Assembly (NCBI RefSeq): GCF_030315975.1
Contig: NZ_JASXSZ010000001.1
Location: forward strand, 1,310,433 to 1,374,432
DNA: 64,000 nucleotides
Source: Microbacterium candidum
GTDB taxonomy: Bacteria > Actinomycetota > Actinomycetes > Actinomycetales > Microbacteriaceae
Direction of reading: 5' to 3'
Shown here: positions 51,556 to 62,650 of the stretch, in pieces
How positions within the stretch are numbered: the stretch's first letter is position 1
How the letters are laid out: each line of letters opens with the position of its first letter
Position numbers and translations under genes: made by a program
Notes under the pieces: generated by a model
Databases searched by the model: none
What the model was told of the DNA's origin: nothing
The model's input: the letters and a program-made list of their open reading frames with translations, nothing else

Positions 51556-51588
51556 ACTGTTTATGACGGTAACATACTGTTTATGACG
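51556..51588. promoter_or_regulatory. Direct-repeat operator of the TetR regulator
   Basis: ACTGTTTATGACG occurs twice (51556-51568 and 51576-51588), 20 bp apart start to start, in the divergent gap between the ABC exporter and tetR-type genes. The spacing equals about two helical turns, so two repressor dimers could bind the same face. Confidence 0.6.
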
Positions 51589-51611
51589 TACACAAGCCTA
51601 GGATGGCGAGC

Positions 51612-52535
51612 ATGAGCGAACCGGATCTCGACGACCTCCCGCGCGGCGTCGCGCTCGCGTGGGGGATCGCGGCGAGCCCGCAGCGCGGGCCGAAGCGCGA
51701 GATGAGCGTCGAGCGGATCGTCGAGGCGGCCGTCGAGCTCGCCGATGCCGAGGGGCTGTCCGCCGTGTCGATGGCGGCGGTGGCATCGAGGCTCGGCTAC
51801 ACGCCGATGTCGCTCTACCGATACGTGAGCGCAAAGGACGACCTCATCCTCCTCATGCAGGAGTCCGCGCTCGGCGCCCCCGGGCCCATCGAGGGAGATG
51901 GATGGCGCGAGCGAGCCGCTGCGTTCCACGGGGCGCTGCTCGCGGCATACCTCGCACACCCGTGGTGCGTGGAGATCCGCATCACGGGGGTCTCGCCGAC
52001 GCCGAACTCGGCGGCGTGGATGGATGCCGGCATCCAGGTCTTCGACGGCACGCCGCTCGACGACGACTCGCGTCTGTCGCTCACCCTGATGCTCACCGGC
52101 TCGGCCTTCTGGACCGCGACCGTCGTCACGGGCATGTCCGGCCGGGCGGTCGAGACCGGAAGCGATGTGGATGCGGTCGGCCACGAGTCGGACGACCTCC
52201 TCGCCCGGCTCGTCACCGCCGACGAATACCCGTCGCTGCACCGAGCGATCGCAGCAGGCGTGCTGGCGTCGGGAAGCGACCCGTTCGCCTTCGCGCTCGA
52301 CCGCATCCTCGACGGCATCGCCGCGCACCTCGACGCGCTCGCGGCGGGCACAGACGTGCCGCCGCATCCCGGTCCCGTGCCGGAGGCCGCCGAGGTCATC
52401 GCCGACAAGAAGGTCCGCGAGGCGCGGAAGAAGGTGCGCGAGGCCGAGAAGCTGCTGCGCGCGGCGCACAGGGAGGAACGGGCCGTCCTGCGCGAAGCGC
52501 GCGAGCGGGCGGCGCGCGATCACGGCAAGGGGTGA
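51612..52535 (+). CDS. TetR-family regulator with coiled, basic C-terminal tail
   Basis: A 307-residue regulator. The helix-turn-helix region is ERIVEAAVELADAEGLSAVS, MAAVASRLGYTPMSLYRYVS and KDDLI. The body is the TetR_C_11-like ligand domain. An extra tail from about residue 255 is rich in Arg, Lys, Glu and Ala (KVREARKKVREAEKLLRAAH), a likely coiled coil. ATG 51612 is preferred because AGGATGG lies at a proper distance; ATG at 51603 would add three residues. Probably represses the divergent drug-type ABC exporter. Confidence 0.9.
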   Translation: MSEPDLDDLPRGVALAWGIAASPQRGPKREMSVERIVEAAVELADAEGLSAVSMAAVASRLGYTPMSLYRYVSAKDDLILLMQESALGAPGPIEGDGWRERAAAFHGALLAAYLAHPWCVEIRITGVSPTPNSAAWMDAGIQVFDGTPLDDDSRLSLTLMLTGSAFWTATVVTGMSGRAVETGSDVDAVGHESDDLLARLVTADEYPSLHRAIAAGVLASGSDPFAFALDRILDGIAAHLDALAAGTDVPPHPGPVPEAAEVIADKKVREARKKVREAEKLLRAAHREERAVLREARERAARDHGKG

Positions 52536-52559
52536 CGCGAGTCACACACGCCACACGGG

Positions 52560-52589
52560 TTTACACGCGTCCCGCCAGGGATCTAGAGT
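52560..52589 (+). promoter_or_regulatory. Possible promoter of the BldC-like gene
   Basis: TTTACA (52560-52565) and TAGAGT (52584-52589) are 18 nt apart, 36 nt before the ATG of the BldC-like gene. Both boxes are weak matches. Confidence 0.35.
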
Positions 52590-52624
52590 GTGGGGATACA
52601 TTGCTGGGGAATGCGGAGGGGACC

Positions 52625-52816
52625 ATGGCCGAACTGCCGGACGTGCGGTTTCTGACGGTCGCGGAAGTCGCCGAATTGATGCGGGTCTCGAAGATGACCG
52701 TCTATCGCCTGATCCATGCAGGCGAACTGCCCGCGGTGCGCTTCGGGCGCAGCTATCGGGTTCCCGAAGGGGCTGTCACCGAGGCCCTGCAACGGCCCGT
52801 CGCCGACGTCGGCTAG
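52625..52816 (+). CDS. BldC-like MerR-type DNA-binding protein
   Basis: A 63-residue helix-turn-helix protein: VRFLTVAEVAELMRVSKMTV then YRLIHAGELPAVRFGRSYRV. This is the BldC/excisionase fold, which binds tandem DNA repeats and acts in actinobacterial development or general regulation. The start ATG has GGAGGGGACC before it. The partner gene directly downstream encodes the bS22-like miniprotein, a conserved actinobacterial pairing. Confidence 0.9.
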   Translation: MAELPDVRFLTVAEVAELMRVSKMTVYRLIHAGELPAVRFGRSYRVPEGAVTEALQRPVADVG

Positions 52817-52889
52817 ACTGTTCCGAGGCATTTTTCCATCTGCCCGATCCCGGACGCCCTCCAGGAGCGTCCAGACCCCGACATTGTGA

Positions 52890-55116
<2,227 letters not shown>

Positions 55117-55393
55117 CCGCTCGGAGATCCCCCTCATCGACGTGCGCGAGGAGCACGAGTTCCACGCGGGCCACGTGCCCGGCGCTGTGAACCTCCCGAT
55201 GTCGACGATCGGCGACCACCTCGACCAGCTCCCCGAGGGCGAGTTCGACGTGATCTGCGAGCTCGGCGGTCGCTCGGCACGTGTCGCACAGGCCCTCGAG
55301 GGGCTCGGTCACGACGCGACAAACGTCGACGGCGGCACGCGGGCGTGGATCGACGCCGGGTACGCCGTCGAGCACTGACACCCTCGGGCGGTT

Positions 55394-55480
55394 CCCGGGC
55401 TCGTCGAGGGGCGGCCGTCCGCGGCCGGTCTTCGTCGTTCCCGGCGGACCGGTCCCCGAGAGCTCGTCGAGGGCGGGCCG
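55394..55480. repeat. Two GCTCGTCGAGGG repeats related to the dispersed 20-bp repeat
   Basis: CCCGGGCTCGTCGAGGGGCG (from 55394) and TCCCCGAGAGCTCGTCGAGG (from 55453) lie in the gap between the rhodanese and glutaredoxin-like genes. The second differs from the xylA/LMF repeat mainly in the centre. Confidence 0.55.
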
Positions 55481-55496
55481 CTCTTAGGATGGAGCG

Positions 55497-55766
55497 GTGA
55501 CCACCCTCACCCTCATCGGCAAGCCGGACTGCCATCTGTGCGACGTCGCGCACGAGATCGTCGATCAGGTGATCGCGGAGCTCCCGGAGAACGCCGATGT
55601 CGAGGTCGTGGAGACGTCGATCCTCGACGACCCCGCGCTCTACGACCTGTGGTGGGAGAAGATCCCGGTGGTCCTCATCGACGACCGCCTGCATGCGCAT
55701 TGGCGGGTGGATGCGGCGCGCCTGCGCACCGCGCTGGACGCCGCCGTTCTGGAGGAGGCATCGTGA
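55497..55766 (+). CDS. Glutaredoxin-like family protein
   Basis: An 89-residue thioredoxin-fold protein with the active pair in GKPDCHLCDVAHEIVDQV (CxxC near residues 12-15) and WWEKIPVVLIDDRLHAHWRV, which contains the cis-Pro. It likely reduces disulfides. GTG start; its stop overlaps the next start by 4 bp. Confidence 0.9.
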   Translation: MTTLTLIGKPDCHLCDVAHEIVDQVIAELPENADVEVVETSILDDPALYDLWWEKIPVVLIDDRLHAHWRVDAARLRTALDAAVLEEAS

Positions 55767-56059
55767 CCTTGAGGCATGTCGTCGCGTGGAAGATCGCGGC
55801 ATCCGACCCGGAGACCCGTGCCGAGCACGCACAGGGCATCGCCGATCGCCTTGCGGCGCTGGTCGGCGTCGTGCCGTCGATCGACACGCTGAGCGTCGGC
55901 CCGAACGTCGTCGACGGCAACTGGGATGTGGCGCTCGTCGCGGACTTCGCCGATGAGGCGGCGCTCGACGCGTACCAGACGCATCCCGATCACCAGGCCG
56001 TCGTCGCCTACGTGCGCAGCGTCGTCAGCGACCGCGTCGCCGTCGACTTCGAGGTCTGA
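55763..56059 (+). CDS. Dabb (stress-responsive A/B barrel) protein
   Basis: A 98-residue ferredoxin-like dimeric alpha/beta barrel: LRHVVAWKIAASDPETRAEH, LVGVVPSIDTLSVGPNVV, and DVALVADFADEAALDAYQTHPDHQ (cited as two parts of the Dabb signature). Function is not assigned for most members. Translationally coupled with the glutaredoxin-like gene. Confidence 0.88.
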   Translation: MTLRHVVAWKIAASDPETRAEHAQGIADRLAALVGVVPSIDTLSVGPNVVDGNWDVALVADFADEAALDAYQTHPDHQAVVAYVRSVVSDRVAVDFEV

Positions 56060-56116
56060 ATCAGGACATCCGCGCAGCGATGGCGGATATGGCGGCCGCT
56101 GCTCGCATGTCCTGAT
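56060..56116. repeat. 57-nt palindromic element ATCAGGACAT
   Basis: ATCAGGACAT (56060-56069) and ATGTCCTGAT (56107-56116) are perfect 10-bp terminal inverted repeats. The interior has further GCGCAGCG/CGCTGCTCGC symmetry. It lies directly after the Dabb stop, before a separate strong terminator. Confidence 0.65.
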
Positions 56117-56144
56117 CCGTGGCGGTGACACCCGCCCGGAGACG

Positions 56145-56172
56145 AGAACGGCCCCGACGTCGGGGCCGTTCT
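56145..56172. terminator. Bidirectional terminator
   Basis: AGAACGGCCCCGAC and GTCGGGGCCGTTCT make a perfect 14-bp self-complementary stem between the convergent Dabb and DUF1508 genes. Confidence 0.85.
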
Positions 56173-56187
56173 GCATGTTCGGATGGT

Positions 56188-56370
56188 CTATTTCTCGATC
56201 TCGACGACCTCGGCGTCAGGCGCGTTCTTCTTGATCGACTCGATGCCGTTGACAGCACTGGCCTTCGACGAATAGCCCTGGCTCGTCGCGATCACCTGGC
56301 CGTTGCCGGCCTTCAGATTGAATCGCCAGTCGCCGCCCTTGTCGACCCAGAGTTCGAACTTTCCTGCCAT
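56188..56370 (-). CDS. DUF1508 (YegP-like) protein
   Basis: A 60-residue protein that is one full DUF1508 repeat: GKFELWVDKGGDWRFNLKAG, NGQVIATSQGYSSKASAVNG and IESIKKNAPDAEVVEIE. YegP-like proteins are small, stable and of unknown role. GGGGGC precedes the ATG. Confidence 0.92.
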   Translation of the reverse strand: MAGKFELWVDKGGDWRFNLKAGNGQVIATSQGYSSKASAVNGIESIKKNAPDAEVVEIEK

Positions 56371-56553
56371 GACTGCCCCCTTCGCCGGTTGACGACGCGC
56401 GACATCGCACGCCGTCGCTCACGCTAGCGGGCGACGGCGGCGAGCGGAAGGTGCCCTTGATCCGTCAGGTTCTGCGGGTGAGGGCCCGGAACGTGACAGG
56501 TGAAGCGGAGCCGGAGGCTACGGCGCGAGGCGCGTCGGGCCTCGGAAGCGGCG

Positions 56554-57894
<1,341 letters not shown>

Positions 57895-57962
57895 GAGGGA
57901 ACAGTCTACGGGGGAGGATGCTGGGCTCCCGGCCCGCGCTCGTGGCATCCCCCTGTCGTATG

Positions 57963-58042
57963 CTCCAGAACAGGTGTTTCGGCGTAGACAGGACCGATCT
58001 CGTCGATTCCGCCCTGTTCTCGCCGAAACACCTGTTCTGGAG
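57963..58042. repeat. 80-nt palindromic element with 22-bp arms
   Basis: CTCCAGAACAGGTGTTTCGG CG (57963-57984) and its exact reverse complement (58021-58042) enclose 36 nt. The arm shares the 12-mer CGCCGAAACACC with the 120-bp array units at 46.8-47.1 kb. It lies between aspS and the SRPBCC gene. Confidence 0.8.
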
Positions 58043-58090
58043 TCGGTGATGCGCGGCTTCAGGGTGATGCGCGGCTTCAGCAGACGATGT

Positions 58091-58555
58091 TCAGTCGCTG
58101 AGCGGGCTCCCCGTCTCGAGGAGGGTCTTCAGGCCGCTGAGGACCATGAGCCAGCCGAGGCCGCTGACGCTCTCCGCCGTGATGGGCGACTGCTCGAGCT
58201 GATCGTGGGTGACCGTCAGGAGACTGAAGCCGCCGTCCTGCGGGTCGATGTCCCACGTGATGCGGCTCGCGGGCTCGCCCGCGGCGTCCTCGTTGTAGAG
58301 GGAGCGCCAGCCGACGACGAGGCGGCGCGGCGGGTCGGATGCGAGCACCGTCTCGTCGTTCCACAGGGTCTCGCCGTCGGGTGCGTAGTAGCGGAAGGGC
58401 GTGCCGGGCACACCCGTCGTCTCGACGATCGAGCCGTAGAAGTAGCGCCGGGTGAACTCGGGCTTCGTGATGGCGTCCCAGATCGCCTCGGGGGTCGCCT
58501 TGATGAAGAGCTGATAGATCTGGACGGCCTCGCGGGTCGCCGTGGTGTCGGTCAT
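58091..58555 (-). CDS. SRPBCC (AHSA1-like) domain protein
   Basis: A 154-residue START-like fold: YQLFIKATPEAIWDAITKPE, RRLVVGWRSLYNEDAAGEPA, SRITWDIDPQDGGFSLLTVT. Coupled by a 4-bp overlap to the ArsR gene before it. This pairing is common; the ligand is unknown. Confidence 0.92.
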   Translation of the reverse strand: MTDTTATREAVQIYQLFIKATPEAIWDAITKPEFTRRYFYGSIVETTGVPGTPFRYYAPDGETLWNDETVLASDPPRRLVVGWRSLYNEDAAGEPASRITWDIDPQDGGFSLLTVTHDQLEQSPITAESVSGLGWLMVLSGLKTLLETGSPLSD

Positions 58556-58884
58556 TCGGATTCCTCCAGTCGTGTCTTGAGGTCGGTGAGCGCGGATGCG
58601 GGCCCGATCGTGTACTTGTCGATCCAGCGGTCGTGGATGACGCGGATCGGCACCGGGTTGAGGTAGTGCAGCTTCTCCCTTCCGGAGCGGCGGACGACGA
58701 CGAGACCTGCGGCCTCGAGGATGCCGAGGTGCTTCGCCACGCCGAAGCGCGTGAGCGGCAGGTCGGACTCCAGCTCGGTCAGCGTGCGCCCGCCCTTCTC
58801 GAACAGCCGGTCCAGCAGATGACGGCGGGTCGGGTCGGCCAGGGCCTTGAAGACCGTGTCGTCATCGCGCGTGTCGTCATCCAT
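58552..58884 (-). CDS. ArsR-family winged-helix repressor
   Basis: A 110-residue regulator: FKALADPTRRHLLDRLFEKG, LTELESDLPLTRFGVAKHLG and LVVVRRSGREKLHYLNPVPI. No Cys metal site. Probably represses itself and the SRPBCC gene. ATG 58884 was chosen; a GTG at 58914 would run almost into the stop of the WYL gene. Confidence 0.92.
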   Translation of the reverse strand: MDDDTRDDDTVFKALADPTRRHLLDRLFEKGGRTLTELESDLPLTRFGVAKHLGILEAAGLVVVRRSGREKLHYLNPVPIRVIHDRWIDKYTIGPASALTDLKTRLEESE

Positions 58885-58917
58885 CGACTGCAGAATAGGT
58901 GACCAATTAGTCACATG

Positions 58918-59874
58918 TCAAGACCCTGCGACGGCCCTCGCATACCGCTCGGAGAGGAGGCGCAGCCGCGGGATGAGCTCGGGCGGCGACTCGACGGTGA
59001 AGTCCATCATCAGCATCCCGATGTACGCCGCTACGGTGTCGAGGCTGTCGGCGCCCGTGACGAGAACGCAGTGCTCCGCGTCGATCGGCTCGACGACGCC
59101 CACCGTGGGGTTGATGCGGTCGAGCACGGATTCGGCGGATGCGTCGATCCGAAGCCGCGCGTGCACGGCCCAGCCGCTCGCGGCGATCGTCCGCATGGCG
59201 AACGCGGTGTAGTCGCCTCCGGGCAGCGGGCGCGGCTCGAATCGGCGGCGAGTCGGCAGCCGCAGCGACATCCAGTCCACGCGATACGTGCCCCACGACC
59301 CGTCCTGGGGGTCGCGGGCGACGAGGTGCCAGCGGCGCTGCCAGCTGAGGAGGCGGTACGGCTCGACGAGACGCGGGGCGTCGTCGTAGTCGAAGCGCAG
59401 CCATTCGACGTCCCGGATCGCGGCCGCGATCGCGCGCAGGACGTCGGCGTCGACCTCGGGATCGGGCGCGTCCGTGCCGATGTTCTCCTGTCCGCGGTCG
59501 ATCGTCGAGCTCAGCGCCTCCACCGTCGGCCGCAGGTGCGCCGGCAGCACCTGCTCGATCTTCGCGAGTGCGCGGGCGCCGGTGTCCTCGATCCCCGCGA
59601 TGCCCGCGGCGACCTGCAGGCCGATCGTGACGGCGACGGCCTCCTCGTCGTCGAGCAGCAGGGGAGGGAGCGTCCCGCCCGCGCCGAGCCGGTATCCGCC
59701 CACGTTGCCGCGGACGCCGTGCACCGGATAGCCGAGTTCGCGCAGTCGATCGACATCGGTGCGGATCGTGCGCGGCGTGACGCCGAGCCGCTCGGCGAGC
59801 TCGCGACCCGAGCGCTCGCGGCCGGTCTGCAGCAGGCCGAGGAGCGCGAGCCGGCGCGCCGTCGGCCCCGTCAC
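58918..59874 (-). CDS. YafY-type regulator (HTH + WYL domain)
   Basis: A 318-residue regulator: HTH_11 domain (GRELAERLGVTPRTIRTDVD), helical linker, WYL domain (WLRFDYDDAPRLVEPYRLLS then QRRWHLVARDPQDGSW) and WCX tail. WYL proteins sense nucleic acids or small ligands. Divergent from the epoxide hydrolase gene, which it may regulate; the ArsR/SRPBCC pair follows on the same strand. Confidence 0.93.
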   Translation of the reverse strand: MTGPTARRLALLGLLQTGRERSGRELAERLGVTPRTIRTDVDRLRELGYPVHGVRGNVGGYRLGAGGTLPPLLLDDEEAVAVTIGLQVAAGIAGIEDTGARALAKIEQVLPAHLRPTVEALSSTIDRGQENIGTDAPDPEVDADVLRAIAAAIRDVEWLRFDYDDAPRLVEPYRLLSWQRRWHLVARDPQDGSWGTYRVDWMSLRLPTRRRFEPRPLPGGDYTAFAMRTIAASGWAVHARLRIDASAESVLDRINPTVGVVEPIDAEHCVLVTGADSLDTVAAYIGMLMMDFTVESPPELIPRLRLLSERYARAVAGS

Positions 59875-59952
59875 GGGCCGGCTCCGGATGTCTGCGAACT
59901 TCTTCTCGTATCAGGAATGGAATCATCCTAATAGCCCCGTAACGTCGAAGAC

Positions 59953-61098
59953 ATGAACACCACGAAGATCGACATCCGCCCGTTCTCCGTCTCCGTCGCC
60001 GACGCCGAGATCTCCGATCTGCAGAGTCGCCTGGCGCACACGCGTCTTCCTCAGCCGGCTCCCGGCGACGACTGGAGCACCGGCGCCCCGAACGCGTACC
60101 TGCGCGAGGCGATCGCCGCCTGGCAGGCGTTCGACTGGCGGGCGGCCGAGGCATCCATCAACGCGCTGCCGCACTTCGTCGCCGAGATCGACGGACAGGA
60201 CATCCACTTCATCCACGTCCGCTCCGTCCACCCCGGCGCGACGCCCCTTCTCCTCGCGCACACGTACCCGGGTTCGTCCGTCGACTACCTCGACGTCATC
60301 GACCGCCTCGTCGACCCGGTGGCCCACGGCGGCCGCGCGGAGGACGCGTTCGACGTCGTGATCCCGGATGCTCCCGGGTACGGGTTCTCGCAGCCCGTCA
60401 CCGAGGGCGGATGGACCATGGCTCGTGTCGCGCGGGCGTACGACGCGCTCATGCGCGGGCTCGGGTACGAGGCATACGGCATCCACGGTTCGGACAACGG
60501 CGCGATGGTCGCCCGCGAGCTCGGGCTGCTGAACCCCGACGGGTTCCTCGGGCTGCACGTCCTCCAGCTGTTCTCGTTCCCGTCCGGCGACCCGGCCGAG
60601 TTCGAGCGTCTCACCCCGCAGGACTATGCGGGCCTCGAGCACATGCAGTGGTTCCAGTCCGTCGGCGGTTACAACACGATGAACGCGTCGCGTCCGCAGA
60701 CGGTCGCGGTCGGGCTGAGCGACTCGCCCATCGGGCTGCTCGCCTACAGCGAGCTGTTCAACTCGTTCGGCAACGGCACGTCGCTCGTGCCGCTCGAGAA
60801 GATCCTGCTCGAGGTGTCGGTGAACTGGTTCGCGAACGCCGCCGCGGGGATGAGCCGCAGCTACTTCGAGAACGCGCGCGCCGAGGCCGAGCCGCAGGTG
60901 AACCACGCCCCGACCGGGGTCGCCGTCTTCAAGGACGACTTCCAGACCATCCGCGTGTTCGCCGAGCGCGACAACGACAACATCGTGCACTGGAGCCGGT
61001 TCGAGGAGGGCGGGCACTTCGCCGCTCTCGAGCGTCCCGACGTGCTGGCCGCCGACATCCGGGAGTTCTTCGCCGGACTCCGCTCCTCGGTTCGCTGA
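59953..61098 (+). CDS. Epoxide hydrolase family alpha/beta hydrolase
   Basis: A 381-residue hydrolase with the EHN N-terminal domain (SDLQSRLAHTRLPQPAPGDD) and an alpha/beta fold. The HGxP-like oxyanion segment is AHTYPGSSVDYLD, the nucleophile Asp is in HGSDNGAMVARELG, and the His is near FEEGGHFAALERPD. Opens epoxides to diols; the natural substrate is unknown. Own ATG, divergent from the WYL regulator. Confidence 0.9.
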   Translation: MNTTKIDIRPFSVSVADAEISDLQSRLAHTRLPQPAPGDDWSTGAPNAYLREAIAAWQAFDWRAAEASINALPHFVAEIDGQDIHFIHVRSVHPGATPLLLAHTYPGSSVDYLDVIDRLVDPVAHGGRAEDAFDVVIPDAPGYGFSQPVTEGGWTMARVARAYDALMRGLGYEAYGIHGSDNGAMVARELGLLNPDGFLGLHVLQLFSFPSGDPAEFERLTPQDYAGLEHMQWFQSVGGYNTMNASRPQTVAVGLSDSPIGLLAYSELFNSFGNGTSLVPLEKILLEVSVNWFANAAAGMSRSYFENARAEAEPQVNHAPTGVAVFKDDFQTIRVFAERDNDNIVHWSRFEEGGHFAALERPDVLAADIREFFAGLRSSVR

Positions 61099-61100
61099 GA

Positions 61101-61157
61101 CCGGGGGTTCCCGCCGAACCAGGGCGTCTCGCGCCCGGGTTCGACGGGAACACCCGG
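61101..61157. terminator. 57-nt near-perfect hairpin, terminator-like
   Basis: CCGGGGGTTCCCGCCGAACC... pairs with its downstream complement over 26 bp with three mismatches around a short TCTC loop. It begins 3 nt after the epoxide hydrolase stop and is very long for a simple terminator. Confidence 0.7.
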
Positions 61158-61206
61158 TTTCGCGATGCGATCTCGGGGCGATCTCGGGATGGGAGAGGAT
61201 CGAAGG

Positions 61207-62130
61207 ATGCGTGCGGTCATTTTGGGTGGGACGGGCGCGATGGGCGGGGCCACCGCCGCGCGGCTTGCGGATGCCGGGTGGCACGTCGATGTCACGGGCC
61301 GCTCGGACATCGCGCCAGAACTCGAGGGTGCCGGTGTGCGGTTCCACCGGATCGACCGCGGTGATGCCCGCGCGATCGCGCAGCTCGTCGGCGACGACAC
61401 GGACCTGCTCGTCGACCTGCTGGCGTATCGCTCGGCGGACGCGAGAGCGCTGCTGCCGATCATGGGATCCGTCGGGTTCGCCGTCGTGATCTCCACGCGC
61501 GCCGTGTACGTGGATGCGGCGGGCCGCCACATCAACGGCGACGAGCCGCCGCGATTCCCTGTTCCGCTCGCCGAAACGAACCCGACGCTTCCGCCCGCGG
61601 CGGACGACGTCGACCCCTACACGCGGGAGGGGTACGCGCCATCGAAGGTCGCGGTGGAGCGGGTCGTGCTCGACAGCGGGCTCCCGGTGACCGTGATCCG
61701 CCCGTCGAAGGTGCACGGTCGGTGGGCCCGCAATGCGCGCACCCGTGGGGTCGTCGAGCGGATGCTGCGCGGCGACGAGTCCATCCCGCTCTTCCGGGGC
61801 GGGGCATCCGTCGACCACATCACGGCGGCCGCCAACACCGCCGCGCTCATCGAGACCGTCGCCACGGCGCCCGGCGCGCGGGTGCTCAACAGCGCCGATC
61901 CGGACGCGCCCACCGCCGCGGAGATCGTGCGGGCGATCGGGGACGCTCTTGAATGGCCGGGCCGGATCGAGCTCCTCGACGACGATGACGAGCGGGGTGC
62001 GCACCCGTGGGGCGCGCCGCATCCGATCGTGCTCGACACGTCCGCCTCGGAAGCCCTCGGCTACCGCCCGGCGGGCCGCGGCATCGACCTGATCGTGGAT
62101 GAGGCCCGCTGGGTCGCATCGTCGCCGTAG
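61207..62130 (+). CDS. NAD-dependent epimerase/dehydratase family protein
   Basis: A 307-residue extended-SDR protein. It begins AVILGGTGAMGGATAARLAD (nucleotide site), with VVISTRAVYVDAAG, YTREGYAPSKVAVERVVLDS (Tyr-x3-Lys) and HGRWARNARTRGVVERML. Substrate unknown. The ATG at 61207 has GAAGG before it. Confidence 0.9.
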   Translation: MRAVILGGTGAMGGATAARLADAGWHVDVTGRSDIAPELEGAGVRFHRIDRGDARAIAQLVGDDTDLLVDLLAYRSADARALLPIMGSVGFAVVISTRAVYVDAAGRHINGDEPPRFPVPLAETNPTLPPAADDVDPYTREGYAPSKVAVERVVLDSGLPVTVIRPSKVHGRWARNARTRGVVERMLRGDESIPLFRGGASVDHITAAANTAALIETVATAPGARVLNSADPDAPTAAEIVRAIGDALEWPGRIELLDDDDERGAHPWGAPHPIVLDTSASEALGYRPAGRGIDLIVDEARWVASSP

Positions 62131-62174
62131 GCCGATGCTCGACGTCTCGCGCGGCGGCCCCTAGCGTGGACCGG

Positions 62175-62624
62175 ATGAACGATCTTCTGCGCCGCCGTTT
62201 CGCGCGTGCGAACAGGCTGTACCTCGACCTCGTCGATGCGCTGACGCCCGAGCTGCTGGCGTCACGTCTTCCGGGGCTGCCCTCTGATGCGATCGGCCAC
62301 CAGCTGTGGTGTGTGCTCGGCGCTCGCGAGAGCTACCCGGCCGCGGCGCGCGCTGGGCAGTGGCAGGGCTTCACGAGTCCCGTCGCCCGAGACGCATCGG
62401 CGGATGCGGCATCCCTCCGGGCAGCGTTCGAGGCGACCGCGGCGGACGTCGACCTGTGGGTCGCCGAGATCGGCCCGGACGACGAGGAGTCGCTGACCTA
62501 CGCGCTCGCGCTGCTCGAGCACGAGACGATGCACCAGGGGCAGCTCATCCGCTATCAGTACGGCCTCGGCATCGCGCGGCCGCACTCGTGGCAGCAGCAG
62601 TACGCCCTCGACGAGGACTTCTGA
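62175..62624 (+). CDS. DinB-like four-helix protein
   Basis: A 149-residue DinB/YfiT-like bundle. Metal-ligand positions appear in GHQLWCVLGAR (His), and HETMHQGQLIRYQYGLG (two His). Some members are thiol transferases using bacillithiol or mycothiol; that role is not proven here. ATG 62175 was chosen over the GTG at 62166. Confidence 0.85.
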   Translation: MNDLLRRRFARANRLYLDLVDALTPELLASRLPGLPSDAIGHQLWCVLGARESYPAAARAGQWQGFTSPVARDASADAASLRAAFEATAADVDLWVAEIGPDDEESLTYALALLEHETMHQGQLIRYQYGLGIARPHSWQQQYALDEDF

Positions 62625-62650
62625 GCACTCTCACCGCCTGATCGACAGCC

